From Hyphomicrobiaceae bacterium (GTDB lineage: Bacteria > Pseudomonadota > Alphaproteobacteria > Rhizobiales > Hyphomicrobiaceae), in contig JAKFWF010000028.1 of assembly GCA_021730785.1 (NCBI GenBank), positions 1 to 64,000 on the forward strand: a stretch of DNA of 64,000 bases, written 5' to 3'. The stretch's first letter is position 1; the number at the start of each line of letters is the position of its first letter. Position numbers and translations under genes: made by a program. The notes below the pieces were generated by a model, which saw only the letters and a list, made by a program, of their open reading frames with translations, did not search any database and was not told where the DNA came from. Positions 57,559 through 64,000 of the stretch are shown here, in pieces.

Positions 57559-58413
57559 ATGCCCCACAGTGAATTGCAAAAGATCATCGAGGATGCCTGG
57601 GAGGCGCGCGACAAGATCAATTCCAGTACCCAAGGCGCCGTGCGGGATGCGGTCAACACCGCGCTCGGCCTGCTCGACAGCGGCAAGGCTCGCGTCGCGG
57701 AAAAGGTCGCCGGCTCGAACAAGGGCGAGTGGGTCGTGCATCAATGGCTGAAGAAGGCCGTGCTGCTGTCGTTCCGGCTGAACGACATGACGACGATCGG
57801 CGGCGCCCCGGGCGGGGCGAACTTCTGGGACAAGGTGCCCTCCAAATTCAGCGGCATGGGCGAGAAGGACTTCAAGGCCGCGGGCTTTCGCGCCGTGCCG
57901 GGGTGCGTCGTGCGCCGCTCGGCCTACATCGCCCCCAATGTGGTGCTGATGCCCTCGTTCGTGAACCTCGGCGCTTATGTCGACAGCGGCACCATGGTCG
58001 ACACGTGGGCGACGGTTGGCAGTTGCGCGCAGATCGGCCGCAATGTGCATCTGTCGGGTGGCGTTGGCATCGGCGGCGTGCTGGAACCGCTGCAGGCCAA
58101 TCCGACGATCATAGAGGACAACTGCTTCATCGGCGCCCGCTCGGAGGTGGTCGAAGGCGTAATCGTGGGCGAGGGCTCGGTGCTGGCAATGGGCGTTTTC
58201 ATCTCGGCCTCCACCAAGATCATCGACCGCAGCACGGGTGCCGTCCACATCGGCCGCGTGCCACCCTACTCGGTGGTGGCCTCCGGCAACCTGCCAGGCA
58301 AACCCCTGCCCGATGGCTCACCCGGCCCCTCGCTCTACTGCGCGGTGATCGTGAAAACGGTTGACGCGCAAACGCGCTCGAAGACTGCCATCAACGAACT
58401 GCTGCGCGACTGA
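57559..58413 (+). CDS. dapD: 2,3,4,5-tetrahydropyridine-2,6-dicarboxylate N-succinyltransferase
   Basis: The 284-residue enzyme has the DapD N-terminal helical domain and a left-handed beta-helix (about 100-230) with [45 protein letters not shown] and [13 protein letters not shown]. It succinylates tetrahydrodipicolinate in diaminopimelate and lysine synthesis. It overlaps the next gene by TGATG. dapE lies 2.7 kb downstream. Confidence 0.97.
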   Translation: MPHSELQKIIEDAWEARDKINSSTQGAVRDAVNTALGLLDSGKARVAEKVAGSNKGEWVVHQWLKKAVLLSFRLNDMTTIGGAPGGANFWDKVPSKFSGMGEKDFKAAGFRAVPGCVVRRSAYIAPNVVLMPSFVNLGAYVDSGTMVDTWATVGSCAQIGRNVHLSGGVGIGGVLEPLQANPTIIEDNCFIGARSEVVEGVIVGEGSVLAMGVFISASTKIIDRSTGAVHIGRVPPYSVVASGNLPGKPLPDGSPGPSLYCAVIVKTVDAQTRSKTAINELLRD

Positions 58414-59213
58414 TGCGGCCCCCGTCCCCAGGCATGGCACAATTCGCCAGGCTCGATGCGGCAAAGATCGTTCAATCGATCGATCAGCTGACTCGCCGCA
58501 TCGAGGAACGATTTCCAGGCGCTGGCCTCGCCAAGGTTTCGTCCGAGCTGACCGGCATCGCCCGGGACACCAGCGCCCGCTCCGCCGTGATCGCGCAGCC
58601 GGCGATCTTCACGCGCGCACTGGTCAGCGTGGTGTTCCTGTTGGGATTCTCGCTGCTTGCCTACCTCGGCTACCTGATCCTGTCGAAGACCAAGGCCAGC
58701 GACGACCTGTTCGGCACTATCCAGGGCATCGATGCGGCCTTCAACATCGTGGTGCTGACCGGCGCGACCCTGTTCTTCATGTTCAGCGTGGAGGAACGCG
58801 GCAAGCGGCGGCGCGCCCTGCGGGCGCTGCACGAATTGCGCTCGATCGTACACGTGATCGACATGCACCAGCTGACCAAGGACCCGGGCTCGGCCGTAAC
58901 CAATGCCACGCCCTCGTCGCCGAAGCGGATGCTGACGCCGTTCGCCCTCACCCGTTATCTCGACTACTGCTCGGAACTGTTGTCACTGACGGCGAAGGTC
59001 GCAGTGCTCTATGCCCAGAGCTTCCCCGATCCGGTGGTGACCGAAACGGTCAACGACATCGAGCGGACGGCGGCGAGCCTCAGCCAGAAGATCTGGCAGA
59101 AGATCATGATCATCGAGGCCGGCATCCGCCACCACGAGGTGATGGAGAAACTTAAAGCGCCACCGACCGCAGTTGCAGCCGCTGCCACGTCCGATGCGAA
59201 GCAGAACAGGTGA
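58413..59213 (+). CDS. Conserved membrane protein of unknown function
   Basis: The 266-residue protein has an amphipathic N-terminal region, two transmembrane helices (about 69-90 and 104-124) and a cytoplasmic helical C-terminal half with polar, charged repeats that may form coiled coils. No enzyme motif seen. It is translationally coupled to dapD (TGATG), so it may be expressed with lysine/cell-wall precursor synthesis. A second ATG (residue 8) is another possible start. Confidence 0.75.
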   Translation: MRPPSPGMAQFARLDAAKIVQSIDQLTRRIEERFPGAGLAKVSSELTGIARDTSARSAVIAQPAIFTRALVSVVFLLGFSLLAYLGYLILSKTKASDDLFGTIQGIDAAFNIVVLTGATLFFMFSVEERGKRRRALRALHELRSIVHVIDMHQLTKDPGSAVTNATPSSPKRMLTPFALTRYLDYCSELLSLTAKVAVLYAQSFPDPVVTETVNDIERTAASLSQKIWQKIMIIEAGIRHHEVMEKLKAPPTAVAAAATSDAKQNR

Positions 59214-59237
59214 GCGGACACTCAAATTCCCAACAGG

Positions 59238-59266
59238 GGCCGGGCAGTGTCTCGACTTGCCGGGCC
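59238..59266 (+). repeat. GC-rich inverted repeat after the dapD operon
   Basis: GGCCGGGCA (59238-59246) pairs with TGCCGGGCC (59258-59266) at eight of nine positions around an 11-base loop. No T tract follows. It lies 25 bases after the membrane-protein stop and may act as a processing or Rho-assisted end. Confidence 0.35.
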
Positions 59267-59464
59267 ATCAGATGCAGGCAACCCGCATACCAGGCGGGCG
59301 AAAAGCGTGGCGCACCCCAACCCGCTTGAATTCTTTAGGGAATTGCTCGACACGATCCCGCATGCATGCATGCGATCATGAAATTGCAACCCAGTGCCTA
59401 GGCTTAAAACATCGTCATTGACGGTTGCATCGTGTGACGCATCAATTTTTCAATGTCTATGGTG

Positions 59465-59470
59465 TATACT
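59465..59470 (+). promoter_or_regulatory. Possible -10 box for the first outer-membrane barrel gene
   Basis: TATACT lies about 30 bases before ATG 59498 in an AT-rich stretch. The -35 match is poor (TTTTTC or TCAATT nearby). Only the -10 resembles the consensus. Confidence 0.3.
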
Positions 59471-59497
59471 GCTATGTGACTCGAACAATGGTGGCGT

Positions 59498-60112
59498 ATG
59501 ATGCGGATCAACAAGACATTATTGGCGGCTGGCGTTTTACTCGGCAGCGTCAGCGTGGCTCAGGCCCAGTCGGAACCTGTGGAAATATGGCAAGGTGCCT
59601 ATCTCGGCGCCCAGGCTGGTGGCAGCTGGGGTAAGTTCTCGTTCAGCGGCATCGACGTCGACCAGAACAACGGGGTGTTCGGCATCCATCTTGGCTACAA
59701 CTGGCAATTCGGCAATGCCGTGGTTGGCATCGAAGGCGATGTCGAGGGTCGGACGGGTCGGACCACGATAAGCGGTTTCGGAGCAAGTCTGGAGGCGACC
59801 ACTCCAATACTCGGCAGCTTCCGTGGCCGCCTCGGCTACGCTGCGGGGCCCGTACTGCTCTATGGCACGGGCGGCGTCGCATTCACCGGCGTAAAGCTCA
59901 CTGCATCTGTGCCTGGCATTTCCGCAAGCATATCGGACACCGCTACAGGGTTCGTCGCCGGCGGCGGCATTGAATACAAATTCTCGCAGTCGCTCAGTGC
60001 ACGCGTCGAAGGGCTCTACTATGGGTTCAAGGACGTATTGAAGAACGATCTTGGCCCTGGCATCGACTACAATACCACCACGATCCGCGCTGGCATCACA
60101 TACCACTTCTGA
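59498..60112 (+). CDS. Omp25/31-type outer-membrane beta-barrel protein
   Basis: The 204-residue protein has a signal peptide (cleavage after AQA, about residue 23) and a mature barrel. It opens WQGAYLGAQAGGSWGKF, has alternating hydrophobic strands (FGIHLGYNWQFGN, GSFRGRLGYA, LYGTGGVAF) and ends with aromatic phenylalanine (TYHF), the BamA recognition end. It resembles Brucella/rhizobial Omp25/Omp31. ATG is doubled (59498/59501). Confidence 0.9.
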   Translation: MMRINKTLLAAGVLLGSVSVAQAQSEPVEIWQGAYLGAQAGGSWGKFSFSGIDVDQNNGVFGIHLGYNWQFGNAVVGIEGDVEGRTGRTTISGFGASLEATTPILGSFRGRLGYAAGPVLLYGTGGVAFTGVKLTASVPGISASISDTATGFVAGGGIEYKFSQSLSARVEGLYYGFKDVLKNDLGPGIDYNTTTIRAGITYHF

Positions 60113-60173
60113 CTGACCGGCGGTCTCGTTGGCCCGCGATGCACGGGGGCATGTCGGACAACTTGAGTTCGGA

Positions 60174-60207
60174 CCGGCTGAAGCAATGCCTTCGGCCGGC
60201 CTTTCTG
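60174..60207 (+). terminator. Probable Rho-independent terminator after the first barrel gene
   Basis: CCGGCTGAAG (60174-60183) pairs with CTTCGGCCGG (60190-60199) over ten base pairs (one U-G) around the loop CAATGC. It is followed by CCTTTCTG, a weak T tract. It lies 60 bases after the stop. Confidence 0.5.
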
Positions 60208-60379
60208 CATCCGAGCCATGTTCTGATCAATTGCCGCCGGTTCTCCGGCCTTGCTATTGGCCTGACTGGAGCGTACTTATACAGATATTAGTCAGGGAAC
60301 GCGATCTGCACGCAAGCGAAACTGGCATGGTTTTGACGAAGGACCTGTATTGGTTCAGGACGCAGGAGTTTTCGTTCGC

Positions 60380-61048
60380 ATGCCTCGCAAATCCCTACGT
60401 CCGATTGTATTTGTGGCGCTGGTGGCACTCGCTTCGACGGCGCAAGCACAGTCGGGTTCCGCACCGATCTGGCAGGGCGCCTATCTGGGCATCGGCGCGG
60501 GCAGCCACTGGGGTAAATTCACTCAAGCGAACCTTGATGGCGATGCAAACGGCTTCGCGATCAGTGGCTACGGCGGCTACAATTGGCAGATCGGGAATTT
60601 TGTGTTCGGCGCCGAAGGCGATATCAACCGAAATACCGGAAGGTTTGAGCAACGGGCGACGTTCGTTTCGCGCCGTTTCGGCTTCGGCTCTACGACCACC
60701 GAAGAATTGTCCGCTGCGTTCGTCGCAAGCCTTCGCGGGCGTGTTGGCTTTACCATCGGCTCGACGCTGATCTATGGCACGGGTGGCGTGGCCTTCGCCA
60801 AGATTGAAGAGCGAGCTTCGATTTCGGCCTTGCGTCTGTTGCTCCCGCCACTGACCACATCTGCTACGGAACGCAAGGAAATTGACACGGGCTACGTTTT
60901 TGGCGGCGGTGTCGAGCATAAATTCACACAGACATTGAGCGGTCGGGTCGAAGCGGTTCGCTACAATTTCAATGACCTGTTCGCCACCACCGGGTTCGAT
61001 TACAAAACAACCACGGTCCGCGCCGGCTTGACCTATCACTTCAACTGA
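60380..61048 (+). CDS. Second Omp25/31-type outer-membrane beta-barrel protein
   Basis: This barrel protein of about 222 residues has a signal peptide (cleavage after AQA, about residue 24) and PIWQGAYLGIGAGSHWGKF, YGGYNWQIGNFVFGAEGDI, LIYGTGGVAFAKIE and a terminal TYHFN. It is a paralogue of the gene ending at 60112 with longer loops (for example LRLLLPPLTTSATERKE). GGAG precedes ATG 60380 by about eleven bases; ten more codons are open upstream. The terminator between the paralogues suggests separate transcripts. Confidence 0.88.
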   Translation: MPRKSLRPIVFVALVALASTAQAQSGSAPIWQGAYLGIGAGSHWGKFTQANLDGDANGFAISGYGGYNWQIGNFVFGAEGDINRNTGRFEQRATFVSRRFGFGSTTTEELSAAFVASLRGRVGFTIGSTLIYGTGGVAFAKIEERASISALRLLLPPLTTSATERKEIDTGYVFGGGVEHKFTQTLSGRVEAVRYNFNDLFATTGFDYKTTTVRAGLTYHFN

Positions 61049-61136
61049 TTGCCGCCACGCCCGCCCCGCGGTGGGGGTAGGCATATGCACGTCTTTGCGC
61101 TAGGCCGTCTGCGCTCCCCGCAACCGGCCCCTGCAA

Positions 61137-62303
61137 ATGCTCAGCACCACCGACCCGATCGCCCTCGCCCAGGCCTTGATCCGCTGCCCATCGGTGACGC
61201 CGGCGGATGCGGGCGCGCTCGGCGTGATCGAGCGGGCGCTCGCAGCAGCCGGCTTCTCGGTTCACCGCATGACTTTCAGTGAACCCGGCACGCCCGACGT
61301 TGAGAACCTCTATGCGCGGATCGGCACCAGGGAGCCGAACTTGTGCTTTGCTGGCCATACCGACGTAGTGCCACCCGGCCTGGACAGCGCCTGGCAGCAC
61401 CCACCTTTCGGCGCTGCAATTCACGACGGCAGTCTCTACGGCCGTGGCGCCGTCGACATGAAGGGCGCCATTGCCTGCTTCATGGCGGCAGCACTGCGCG
61501 TGCAGGCGAGCGGCGCGTTGCCGGGCTCGCTGTCGTTTCTCATCACCGGGGATGAAGAAGGGCCATCGATCAACGGGACTGCAAAACTGCTGGACTGGCT
61601 GGCCGCCCGCGGCGAGAAACTCGATGCCTGCATCGTCGGTGAGCCGTCGAACCCGCAGGCGCTAGGCGACGAGATCAAGATCGGCCGGCGTGGTTCGCTC
61701 AATGCCGAGTTGGTGGTTTCGGGCAAGCAAGGGCACGCGGCTTATCCGCAGCTGGCAGAAAACCCGGTTCCGAAGCTCGTGCGCCTGCTCGACCGGCTGG
61801 CGTCGCAGACGCTCGACACCGGCACCGCCAAGTTCGAGCCGTCGAGCCTGCAGGTCACCGTGATCGGCGCGCCAAACAGCGCAACCAACGTGATCCCGGC
61901 CGAGGCGCGCGCCAAATTCAACATCCGCTATAATGATCTGTGGCGGCGACCGCAGCTCGAAGCGTGGGTGCGCTTGCAGTGTGAAGCTGCCGCCGAAGCT
62001 ATCGCCGCGCGCTGGACCATCGAGTTCTCAGGCACCGGCGACGTGTTTTTGACGAAGCCAGGCCCCCTGGTCGACACTCTGGTGCAGGCGGTGATCGCGG
62101 AAACAGGCCGCACGCCGGCCCTCACCACGGGTGGCGGCACGTCGGACGCGCGCTTCATCCAGGCGCACTGCCCCGTCGTCGAGTTCGGCCTCGTCAACGC
62201 GACGATCCACCAGGTCGACGAGCGGGTGCCGGTTGCCGATCTGGTGCGCCTGACGGCGATCTACGAGCGGTTCATCGCCGGGTTCTTCAGCCGACCCGGT
62301 TGA
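61137..62303 (+). CDS. dapE: Succinyl-diaminopimelate desuccinylase
   Basis: The 388-residue M20 peptidase-family enzyme has LCFAGHTDVVPPG (first zinc ligand), GRGAVDMKGAI (bridging aspartate), TGDEEGPSINGT (catalytic glutamate) and GGTSDARF near the end. It removes succinate from N-succinyl-LL-diaminopimelate. It converges on hisN with a 17-base overlap of the coding ends. Confidence 0.96.
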   Translation: MLSTTDPIALAQALIRCPSVTPADAGALGVIERALAAAGFSVHRMTFSEPGTPDVENLYARIGTREPNLCFAGHTDVVPPGLDSAWQHPPFGAAIHDGSLYGRGAVDMKGAIACFMAAALRVQASGALPGSLSFLITGDEEGPSINGTAKLLDWLAARGEKLDACIVGEPSNPQALGDEIKIGRRGSLNAELVVSGKQGHAAYPQLAENPVPKLVRLLDRLASQTLDTGTAKFEPSSLQVTVIGAPNSATNVIPAEARAKFNIRYNDLWRRPQLEAWVRLQCEAAAEAIAARWTIEFSGTGDVFLTKPGPLVDTLVQAVIAETGRTPALTTGGGTSDARFIQAHCPVVEFGLVNATIHQVDERVPVADLVRLTAIYERFIAGFFSRPG

Positions 62304-63096
62304 GGATTTCGAGTGCGGCTGCATGCACGCGGGCATCGCCAGCGGCAATCACGTTGCCGCCGCGCGCTGCCGAACCGCCTGACCAGGACGTGCAGACCCC
62401 GCCGGCGCCTTCGATGATCGGAATCAAGGGGGCGATGTCGTAGGACTGCAGTCCAGCCTCGACCACAAGGTCCACGTGGCCGGCGGCCAGCATGCAATAG
62501 GCGTAGCAGTCACCGCCATAGCGGGTGCTGCGGGTGGCGGCCCGAATCGCCTCGAAGCCTGAGCGCTCGGCATCCGTTTTGAATAGCTCCGGCGCGGTGG
62601 TCATGAACATCGCCTCGGCGAGCGCGGGACACTTGCGTGCTTTTAGGCTGTGCTCCATGCCATCGGGCCCGCGGAACATGGCAGCGGTTTCCCCCGACCA
62701 GAACCGCTCGGACGTGAATGGCTGGTTCATCATGCCGAAAACCGGGGATTCGCCGTGTACGAGCCCGATCAGCGTGCCCCAGGTGGGCAACCCCAGGATG
62801 AACGCCCGCGTGCCGTCGATCGGGTCGATGATCCAGCGATACGGCGAGGCCCCTGCATGCGCCCCGTACTCCTCGCCTTCGATACCGTGTTCGGGCCACG
62901 CCCGGCGCAGATGCTCCAGGATCGCCCGTTCGGCGGCGCGGTCGGCAACCGTTACGGGGTCGAATTTGCCCGCCTCCGCCTTGTTGTCGATCTGCATGGC
63001 ACATCGAAAATGCGGACGTATCGCCTCGGCAGAGGCAGCTGCCAGAGCGTGCGCGGTGGCCAGCAGCGCGGCGTGCGGAATCGTCTCAAGTGCCAT
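62287..63096 (-). CDS. hisN: Histidinol-phosphatase, inositol monophosphatase family
   Basis: The 269-residue Mg-dependent phosphatase has GEEYG (E75, E76), IIDPIDGTRAF (D91, D94) and YDIAPLIPIIEGAGG. This set fits the HisN branch, which dephosphorylates histidinol phosphate; an inositol/SuhB-type activity cannot be excluded. ATG 63096 starts the fold; further upstream codons are AT-rich and unlike the family. The upstream region carries two sRNA-like units. Confidence 0.88.
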   Translation of the reverse strand: MALETIPHAALLATAHALAAASAEAIRPHFRCAMQIDNKAEAGKFDPVTVADRAAERAILEHLRRAWPEHGIEGEEYGAHAGASPYRWIIDPIDGTRAFILGLPTWGTLIGLVHGESPVFGMMNQPFTSERFWSGETAAMFRGPDGMEHSLKARKCPALAEAMFMTTAPELFKTDAERSGFEAIRAATRSTRYGGDCYAYCMLAAGHVDLVVEAGLQSYDIAPLIPIIEGAGGVCTSWSGGSAARGGNVIAAGDARVHAAALEILNRVG

Positions 63097-63254
63097 GGCA
63101 GTTCGCGATCCTGTTCGAGTCAACGGCGATGATGCGTGAATATCACAATGTAGCGCGTCCGCAACAAATGACATGTCATGTGGACACCCAGTCCATGGGG
63201 AACTTGCAGTTCGCGGCAAATTCCATCAACGTTCAGAACAGCCGCAGGTGGTCT

Positions 63255-63335
63255 TCATCCCGGCTCCCGACTCCCATTTTCGGGTGAATTCCTCCCTAAA
63301 CTTTTCGCCGCTCGCTCGCGAGCGGCCTTTTTTTT
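63255..63335 (+). ncRNA. Alpha-r8 (suhB/mmgR)-like small RNA, copy 1
   Basis: A short hairpin (CCCGA 63266-63270 with TCGGG 63280-63284) is followed by a single-stranded AATTCCTCCCTAAACTTTT (63287-63305) and a strong Rho-independent terminator. The layout of hairpin, CCTCCCT linker and terminator, next to an inositol-monophosphatase family gene, matches what I know of the rhizobial MmgR/suhB family. The CCTCCC stretch is complementary to Shine-Dalgarno sequences. The 5' end is approximate. Confidence 0.55.
63307..63335 (+). terminator. Rho-independent terminator of sRNA copy 1
   Basis: GCCGCTCG (63307-63314) and CGAGCGGC (63319-63326) form a perfect 8-base stem with loop CTCG, followed by eight T (63328-63335). 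Confidence 0.85.
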
Positions 63336-63434
63336 GCCGGTTACACCGAATGCACGAAAATTGGTACCGCATGGGAGGCAATGGATCAAAAATCAAGCAG
63401 GATGCTTCGCAAACCTGTTCATGCTGCTCTGCAA

Positions 63435-63452
63435 AAAACGCAGTTGCGTTTT
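63435..63452. repeat. Perfect inverted repeat between the two sRNA units
   Basis: AAAACGC and GCGTTTT (63435-63441 and 63446-63452) form a 7-base stem with loop AGTT. It lies between the two sRNA candidates and may belong to the leader or promoter of copy 2. Confidence 0.45.
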
Positions 63453-63479
63453 GTGCACCGCACCCTTAATTGTCTGTTG

Positions 63480-63576
63480 CGGCCTGGGGGAGATTTTCTC
63501 GCCTACCGCAGCCCTCCTTGGGCGTTTCCTCCCTAGACTTGGGGCCACCTTCAAAAGTGGTCCCCTTTTCTTTTGC
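63480..63576 (+). ncRNA. Alpha-r8 (suhB/mmgR)-like small RNA, copy 2
   Basis: GCCC (63513-63516) and GGGC (63522-63525) form a small stem. TTTCCTCCCTAGACTT follows (from 63527), then a terminator hairpin. TTTCCTCCCT is the ten-base core that I recall as the most conserved part of the alpha-r8 family. It shares TTCCTCCCTA-ACTT with copy 1 but has an unrelated terminator stem. The 5' end is approximate. Confidence 0.6.
63543..63576 (+). terminator. Rho-independent terminator of sRNA copy 2
   Basis: GGGGCCAC (63543-63550) pairs with GTGGTCCCC (63559-63567) with one bulged T, followed by TTTTCTTTT. Confidence 0.8.
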
Positions 63577-63618
63577 AGCATCGCCACGCTCTCGCGGCGC
63601 GGCAACTGGGCCTGCCGG

Positions 63619-64000
63619 TCATTCCGCCGCCATGCGCCCTGGAAACACCGTCGACAGATCGCGCATCATGCGCGCCGCAGCGCTCGCCAGTCCGGCGCGC
63701 AGCTGGTCGAAGGACGGCAACGGGTCCAAAGTCGCCTCATCGAGATAGAGCGAGCGATTGATCTCGATCTGCAATGCGTGCACGCCGTCGTAGGGACGGC
63801 CGTAGTGCTCGGTGATGTAGCCGCCGGCATAGGGGCGGTTCAACTGCACGTTGAGCCCCAGCGCGCTGAGTGCCTCCCGGGCAGCCCTCGTCACGCGCGC
63901 ATCGCAGCTCGCGCCGAACCGATCGCCGAGCACGATATCCGGCCGATTGCCCGAGCCCGGACGCGCCATCGACGTGGACGGCATGGAGTGACAGTCGACC
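63619..64000 (-). CDS. N-formylglutamate amidohydrolase, partial
   Basis: Only the C-terminal about 127 residues lie in the window; the frame stays open to the edge. VDCHSMPST, DIVLGDRFGASCD, NRPYAGGYITEHYG and ALQIEINRSLY are typical of the N-formylglutamate deformylase/amidohydrolase family. The family acts in histidine degradation or on related formyl/acyl-amino acids. Its end converges on the second sRNA unit. Confidence 0.88.
   Translation of the reverse strand, partial: VDCHSMPSTSMARPGSGNRPDIVLGDRFGASCDARVTRAAREALSALGLNVQLNRPYAGGYITEHYGRPYDGVHALQIEINRSLYLDEATLDPLPSFDQLRAGLASAAARMMRDLSTVFPGRMAAE

Noticed and set aside
59238-59266. Inverted repeat after the dapD operon as an intrinsic terminator
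   Set aside because: One mismatch, an 11-base loop and no T tract; kept only as a repeat.
1-64000. CRISPR array, tRNA/rRNA gene, insertion sequence or integrase
   Set aside because: No spaced repeats, cloverleaf-like sequence, transposase motif or flanking inverted repeats were seen, despite the accessory look of the first 38 kb.

Overview
The window is high-GC DNA that reads as a chromosome segment of an alphaproteobacterium, most likely of the order Hyphomicrobiales. The reasons are the argH-lptM-lysA cluster, dapD/dapE near a HisN-type phosphatase and an N-formylglutamate amidohydrolase, Omp25/31-type barrels, a 'SWYP..CCSDQDC' secreted protein, and two sRNA-like units resembling the Rhizobiales alpha-r8 (suhB/mmgR) family. 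No tRNA, rRNA, CRISPR array or insertion sequence was seen.

Region 1 (about 0.1-38.4 kb) is accessory and lies almost entirely on the minus strand, read right to left. It opens with a polyprenyl-phosphate sugar-phosphate transferase (36853-38379), a UDP-glucuronate decarboxylase-like enzyme and a Wzm/Wzt ABC exporter. Five glycosyltransferase genes, a PIG-L deacetylase and a CelD/BcsL-type N-acyltransferase follow. One lower-GC plus-strand methyltransferase (25191-25895) interrupts the run. The minus strand then continues with a hexapeptide acyltransferase, two glycosyltransferases, a Wzy-like polymerase, three more glycosyltransferases and a WcaF-type acetyltransferase. It runs without a break into a phosphopantetheinyl transferase, a stand-alone A-T NRPS protein, a giant KS-AT-ACP-aminotransferase-C-A-T hybrid, a C-C-T-TE protein and a PAF-acetylhydrolase-like hydrolase. 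A cupin/JmjC-like oxygenase (149-838) converges on the end. Start/stop overlaps (ATGA, TGATG, GTGA, TTGA) link most genes, so glycan assembly and nonribosomal peptide/polyketide synthesis look like one genetic programme. The likely product is a cell-surface or exported glycan carrying, or co-produced with, a short peptide that contains a beta-amino acid and glycine.

Region 2 (38.4-52.1 kb) is mixed housekeeping: a small exported peptide candidate, a biotin-dependent carboxylase alpha subunit, a creatininase-family hydrolase, an IclR regulator, a MarR/response regulator/histidine kinase operon divergent from ilvE, a CobW GTPase divergent from a class II aldolase, moaB, a family 4 uracil-DNA glycosylase and two small exported proteins.

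Region 3 (52.1-64 kb) is core metabolism: guaA, then lysA-lptM-argH on the minus strand, a TlpA-like thioredoxin, dapD with a membrane protein, two paralogous outer-membrane barrels, dapE and hisN. Two tandem sRNA-like units follow, and the window ends inside an N-formylglutamate amidohydrolase gene. dapD, dapE and lysA together cover three steps of the succinylase lysine/diaminopimelate pathway.
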